Shown here one piece after another: positions 7,833-11,294 of a DNA stretch of 11,294 nucleotides. The DNA is from an uncultured bacterium (GTDB taxonomy: Bacteria > Bacteroidota > Bacteroidia > Bacteroidales > Marinifilaceae), in assembly GCA_905215395.1 (NCBI GenBank), contig CAJMQA010000091.1:1-11294 (forward strand), in the 5' to 3' direction. How positions within the stretch are numbered: position 1 is the first letter of the stretch; every line of letters begins with the position of its first letter. The notes under the pieces are model-generated. The model did not search any database and had not been told where the DNA came from. It saw only the letters and a program-made list of their open reading frames with translations. Both the position numbers and the translations under genes were made by a program.

Positions 7833-7912
7833 AAAAAATAATTGTGTTTGAATTAAACCTCAGGCACTAATAAAACGAATAATAGTAATACGAAATAAAA
7901 TAATTAATCATT

Positions 7913-9826
7913 ATGGGAAAAATAATAGGAATTGATTTAGGAACTACCAACTCATGCGTTGCTGTCATGGAAGGTAACGAACCGGTAGTAATACCAAACA
8001 GTGAAGGTCGGCGTACCACTCCTTCAATTGTGGCATTTGTGGACAATGGTGAGCGGAAAGTTGGAGATCCGGCAAAACGTCAGGCTATCACCAATCCGAA
8101 AAAAACCATATACTCCATCAAACGTTTCATGGGTGAAACTTTTGATCAGGTACAAAAAGAAGTTGGCCGGGTTGCTTACGAAGTTGTAAGAGGCGATAAT
8201 AATACTCCCCGTGTAGTAATTGACAACCGTCAATATTCTCCTCAGGAAATCTCAGCTATGATTCTGCAGAAAATGAAGAAAACGGCTGAAGATTATCTGG
8301 GTCAGGAAGTCAGCGAAGCTGTTATTACCGTTCCTGCTTATTTTAACGATGCTCAGCGTCAGGCAACTAAAGAAGCCGGAGAAATCGCAGGACTGACTGT
8401 AAAACGTATCATCAACGAACCGACAGCTGCCGCTTTAGCATACGGACTAGATAAAAAGAGCCAGGATCAGAAAATTGCAGTATTCGACTTAGGTGGCGGT
8501 ACTTTTGATATTTCTATTCTGGAATTGGGAGACGGTGTATTTGAGGTAAAATCCACCAACGGTGATACCCATCTGGGAGGGGATGACTTTGATGACAAGA
8601 TCATCAACTGGCTAGCCGATGAATTCCAAAAAGATGAAGGTGTTGACATCCGGAAAGACCCGATGGCTCACCAACGTCTGAAGGAAGCTGCCGAAAAAGC
8701 AAAAATTGAATTGTCAAGTTCAACCTCTACAGAAATCAATCTGCCGTATATCTTCCCGGTAAACGGAATTCCGAAACATCTGGTACGCACCCTGACGCGT
8801 GCACAGTTCGAACAATTATGTGACAGCCTGATTCAGGCAACTATCGAACCTTGCCGCAAAGCACTGGCAGATGCAAATATGAAACCTTCAGATATTAATG
8901 AAGTGATTTTGGTAGGCGGTTCAACCCGTATTCCAGCAGTTCAGCAGAAAGTACAGGAATTTTTCGGAAAGGCTCCTTCTAAAGGTGTAAACCCGGATGA
9001 AGTCGTGGCTGTAGGTGCTGCTATTCAGGGTGGAGTATTGACCGGGGAGGTAAAAGACGTATTGTTACTTGACGTTACACCGCTATCTCTGGGTATCGAA
9101 ACCTTGGGGGGTGTCATGACCAAACTGATCGAATCCAATACTACCATTCCAACAAAGAAATCAGAAGTATTCTCTACTGCTGCTGACAATCAGCCTTCTG
9201 TAGAAATCCATATTCTTCAGGGAGAACGTCCTATGGCACGGGATAACAAAACCATCGGCCGTTTCCATCTGGACAGTATTCCGCCAGCACCGCGTGGAGT
9301 ACCTCAGATCGAAGTGACTTTTGATATCGATGCCAACGGTATTTTGAATGTATCTGCCAAAGATAAAGCAACCGGAAAAGAGCAATCCATCCGTATTGAA
9401 GCTTCTTCAGGTTTATCTGATGCCGATATCAAACGGATGAAAGACGAAGCAACTGCCAATGCAGAAAACGACCGGAAAGAAAAAGAAAAGATCGATACCA
9501 TCAATAAAGCAGACTCTATGATCTTCCAAACTGAAAAACAGCTGAAAGAATTCGGAGACAAACTGCCAGCTGACAAAAAGGCACCGATCGAATCAGCCCT
9601 GCAAGAACTGAAAGAGGCACATAAAAACCAGGATGTAAACGCAATCAACGCTGCCATTGACAAGTTAAACAATGTATTCCAGGCCGCATCCCAGGAAATG
9701 TACAACGCTCAGGCCCAACAACAACAGGGACAGCAAGGTCCTCAGGGCAATCCGAATGCCGGACAACCTAACAATGGAGGAAAGGATCAGGAAGTAACTG
9801 ATGTTGACTTTGAGGAGGTGAAATAA
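7913..9826 (+). CDS. dnaK: Molecular chaperone DnaK (Hsp70)
   Basis: At 637 residues this is a full-length bacterial Hsp70. The ATPase domain begins GKIIGIDLGTTNSCVAV and contains VAVMEGNEPVVIPNSEG, VITVPAYFNDAQRQAT, RIINEPTAAALAYG, the phosphate-binding AVFDLGGGTFDIS, and VILVGGSTRIPAVQ. The interdomain linker VLLLDV falls at about 383-388 and is followed by the substrate-binding beta domain (TPLSLGIETLGG, then DIDANGILNVSAKDKATGKEQSI), the helical lid, a Gln/Gly/Asn-rich flexible tail, and the end EVTDVDFEEVK, which matches the usual EExxDxDxEEV type. It folds proteins in the cytoplasm with DnaJ and GrpE, neither of which is in this window. The ATG at 7913 sits directly at the conserved N-terminus. 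It stands alone, closed by a strong terminator, and its upstream region suggests stress-linked control. Confidence 0.98.
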   Translation: MGKIIGIDLGTTNSCVAVMEGNEPVVIPNSEGRRTTPSIVAFVDNGERKVGDPAKRQAITNPKKTIYSIKRFMGETFDQVQKEVGRVAYEVVRGDNNTPRVVIDNRQYSPQEISAMILQKMKKTAEDYLGQEVSEAVITVPAYFNDAQRQATKEAGEIAGLTVKRIINEPTAAALAYGLDKKSQDQKIAVFDLGGGTFDISILELGDGVFEVKSTNGDTHLGGDDFDDKIINWLADEFQKDEGVDIRKDPMAHQRLKEAAEKAKIELSSSTSTEINLPYIFPVNGIPKHLVRTLTRAQFEQLCDSLIQATIEPCRKALADANMKPSDINEVILVGGSTRIPAVQQKVQEFFGKAPSKGVNPDEVVAVGAAIQGGVLTGEVKDVLLLDVTPLSLGIETLGGVMTKLIESNTTIPTKKSEVFSTAADNQPSVEIHILQGERPMARDNKTIGRFHLDSIPPAPRGVPQIEVTFDIDANGILNVSAKDKATGKEQSIRIEASSGLSDADIKRMKDEATANAENDRKEKEKIDTINKADSMIFQTEKQLKEFGDKLPADKKAPIESALQELKEAHKNQDVNAINAAIDKLNNVFQAASQEMYNAQAQQQQGQQGPQGNPNAGQPNNGGKDQEVTDVDFEEVK

Positions 9827-9850
9827 TATTCCGGAAAAACGAGTGAAAAG

Positions 9851-9890
9851 AAACCGGCTGGAAAATAAAATTTTCCAGCCGGTTTTTTAT
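9851..9890. terminator. Intrinsic terminator of dnaK, probably working in both directions
   Basis: Positions 9851-9866 and 9870-9885 form a perfect 16-bp stem with a three-base AAA loop; the core is CCGGCTGG/CCAGCCGG. On the plus strand the stem runs into a T run (9883-9888), 25 bases after the dnaK stop. On the minus strand the far arm ends in GGTTTCTTTTC, a weaker U-tract that can end the convergent gene stopping at 9900. Confidence 0.9.
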
Positions 9891-9899
9891 TACCGTGCT

Positions 9900-11129
9900 T
9901 TATCGTTTATTATTAAACCGAAATCCAACTCCCAGCATCAGGAAATTAGGCTCATGAAAATCTTTCAGGTTATAACCGACATGAAGAAAAGTTTCCCGAG
10001 ACAATGCTATTTTCAAAATCAACAACTGGTAAAAAGATTTTAAATCTCCCTCTCCGATCACATTTGTTCCCATTCCGATTCCCATCGTAAAAAACGGCAT
10101 TACATATTCGACACGACCGGAAAATCCCAAAGCAAACTGCTTTCCCAAAGAAGGACGAAGAATGTCCGACTTTTCAATATTTCCGGGAACCATACCGTCC
10201 CTAAGAGATATGTTCGCACTCCCGTCATACACACCATCCAACGAAACTCCCAACCGAAGCTTATAATTCAAATTATACATCGGATTAAAATTAATTCCGA
10301 ATACCGGATACGCCTCGGGCGAAGGGACCTGCCCTTCATAGACATCAATGCCTTTCCGGCGCCAAGAACCGAAAAACACAAAATCATAACTAATATGAGG
10401 ATGGAGTACCGGAACAGAAACCTTACCGGCAACAGCTTCACTTACCCTATCTTCTTTCTGATAAAAATTATAATTCAGGCCAATTTTTACCCCAATCGTA
10501 TTCAGTCCGGCATTGGGGAAACTCGTATTACCATTGGAAAAATGTGCCAAAGTAATACCGGAAGTCAGACTAAGCCGGGATGTCAATTTCCAATACAGGT
10601 AAAAATTGGTATTGATATAAGCATTAATTCCCGAACCCAACATTTTATTATATTCATTGTATACCGCATCATAAGGCTTCCATCCGGTTGACAATCCAAA
10701 ATTCCATTCATAATTCAGTGATAACCAAGGGAGAATTCGGACAATACGCGCCCCCTGAAACAGATAAAAAACAATAGGATTCCCTAATTGTTCCGGCTCT
10801 CCAAAAAAATAGCGTCCAAAACCGATTCCCTGATATACACCACCGTAAATACGTTCATCGATACTCCCCGGCCGATAGCGGAGAGAATATTTTAAATGTA
10901 CAGAAGAAGCATCCCGGATCAGCTTATTTTCAGGATTATCACCTCTTAAAAAAGGATGTGAAGGAAATATATATTCCGGACGAAACTCCATTTCTACCCC
11001 ATGCACAAAACGATGCCGTCGTCGAAAACTCAAACTGTCATCCGCTTGTCCCTCTACTACGGGAACATAACCTATCATCACCACTCCCAGCAGCACAATA
11101 ATTCTCCAAAACCGTATCTTGCTATTCAT
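9900..11129 (-). CDS. PagL/acyloxyacyl hydrolase-like outer-membrane beta-barrel protein
   Basis: The 409-residue product starts with a signal peptide: basic MNSKIRFWR, a hydrophobic core IIVLLGVVMIGYV, and a likely cut near EGQA-DD (about 29). The rest is rich in alternating aromatic strands (LKYSLRYRPG, LSLNYEWNFGLSTGW, NFYLYWKLTSRLSLTSGITLAHFSNG) and ends in a strand finishing GVGFRFNNKR, typical of an outer-membrane barrel. The segment H196-F-S198-N-G followed by PNAGLNTIGVKIGLNY resembles the active site of lipid A 3-O-deacylase PagL, where His and Ser of H-x-S act with a Glu 12 residues after the Ser. Here that place holds N210, so activity is uncertain. It is much longer than PagL itself (about 150 residues mature); longer homologs are common in Bacteroidetes, as I recall. 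It converges on dnaK and is a single-gene unit in this window. Confidence 0.65.
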   Translation of the reverse strand: MNSKIRFWRIIVLLGVVMIGYVPVVEGQADDSLSFRRRHRFVHGVEMEFRPEYIFPSHPFLRGDNPENKLIRDASSVHLKYSLRYRPGSIDERIYGGVYQGIGFGRYFFGEPEQLGNPIVFYLFQGARIVRILPWLSLNYEWNFGLSTGWKPYDAVYNEYNKMLGSGINAYINTNFYLYWKLTSRLSLTSGITLAHFSNGNTSFPNAGLNTIGVKIGLNYNFYQKEDRVSEAVAGKVSVPVLHPHISYDFVFFGSWRRKGIDVYEGQVPSPEAYPVFGINFNPMYNLNYKLRLGVSLDGVYDGSANISLRDGMVPGNIEKSDILRPSLGKQFALGFSGRVEYVMPFFTMGIGMGTNVIGEGDLKSFYQLLILKIALSRETFLHVGYNLKDFHEPNFLMLGVGFRFNNKR

Positions 11130-11173
11130 ATACCAAACTCAACTTTCACCAGTATCCTCCATTAAACAGATTG

Positions 11174-11181
11174 CAAATATA
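11174..11181 (-). promoter_or_regulatory. Probable -7 box of the PagL-like gene
   Basis: The minus strand reads TATATTTG here, a perfect TAnnTTTG box identical to the one ahead of the glycosyltransferase operon. It lies 45 bases upstream of the ATG at 11129. No clear -33 TTTG is present at 19-21 bases upstream. Confidence 0.5.
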
Positions 11182-11294
11182 GTAAGATACTCATTAATAT
11201 CTGATATTTTGAAATTTAAAAAATAAATTTATAGATTACTGGAAAAAACGGTAAAACCGACCCCTTAAAAACGGAAGAAAATGACCCTTGGAAA

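Larger units (their letters stand above)
7583..7912. other. Divergent intergenic region between the glycosyltransferase operon and dnaK
   Basis: These 330 bases are AT-rich and show no credible coding frame. The left third carries the minus-strand operon promoter. The middle holds a dyad at 7736-7756. The right third has a sigma-54-like element at 7817-7832 and then an AT-rich dnaK leader of about 70 bases in which I see no strong hairpin. I find no exact CIRCE element (the HrcA operator of many heat-shock genes). Confidence 0.7.

Noticed and set aside
7843..7850. TGTGTTTG as a -7 box for dnaK
   Set aside because: It misses the A of TAnnTTTG and the nearest upstream TTTG is only about 12 bases away, too close for a -33 element.
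9304..9705. A 133-codon minus-strand open frame within dnaK
   Set aside because: It is antisense to the strongly conserved dnaK reading frame and its Ser/Phe-rich product is what antisense reading of Lys/Glu-rich helices gives.
11248..11262. Small hairpin CGGT-TTT-ACCG followed by six T on the minus strand
   Set aside because: A 4-bp stem is too weak to call a terminator, and the gene it would serve lies outside the window.
11236..11294. Possible C-terminal end of a minus-strand gene entering from the right edge
   Set aside because: Only about 19 codons of an open frame (ending RGRFYRFFQ) are visible and another frame is equally open, so no gene can be supported.
11281..11294. ATG at 11281 as the start of a plus-strand gene
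   Set aside because: Only four codons are inside the window, with no promoter or other support.

Overview
The window looks like a Bacteroidales genome fragment of roughly 40-45% GC. Supporting signs are promoter-like boxes of the Bacteroidetes TAnnTTTG type, no obvious strong Shine-Dalgarno sequences, a typical Gram-negative DnaK, and a cysteate synthase-like gene of the kind tied to sulfonolipid makers. A family such as Odoribacteraceae or Rikenellaceae would fit, but this is a guess from gene content and not an identification.

Layout. Positions 1-1166 (minus) hold most of a PLP-dependent cysteate synthase, cut by the left edge. Positions 1237-7582 (minus) hold four tightly packed genes transcribed leftwards: a 704-residue multi-pass GT-C type glycosyltransferase with C-terminal TPR repeats, a 1016-residue paralog with an extra N-terminal degenerate GT-A domain and a longer TPR array, a GtrA-like four-helix membrane protein, and a dolichol-phosphate-mannose-synthase-like family 2 glycosyltransferase. 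A 330-base divergent intergenic region (7583-7912) separates this operon from dnaK (7913-9826, plus). It holds a good TAnnTTTG promoter for the glycosyltransferase operon, and a sigma-54-like element plus an upstream dyad on the dnaK side. A perfect 16-bp hairpin terminator lies between dnaK and a convergent gene for a PagL/acyloxyacyl-hydrolase-like outer-membrane barrel (9900-11129, minus). The last 165 bases hold that gene's probable promoter and no clear gene.

How the genes may work together. The four-gene operon has the parts of a lipid-linked monosaccharide pathway: a cytoplasmic enzyme charging polyprenyl phosphate with a sugar (GtrB/DPM1 type), a GtrA-type membrane protein proposed to help move it across the membrane, and two membrane transferases that would use it on the periplasmic side. 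The GT-C plus TPR architecture resembles that of the eukaryotic TMTC O-mannosyltransferases, so periplasmic protein O-glycosylation is an attractive hypothesis; glycolipid or LPS modification is the main alternative. The flanking cysteate synthase (probable sulfonolipid synthesis) and PagL-like protein (lipid A remodelling family) make most of the window about the cell envelope, with dnaK as the housekeeping exception.
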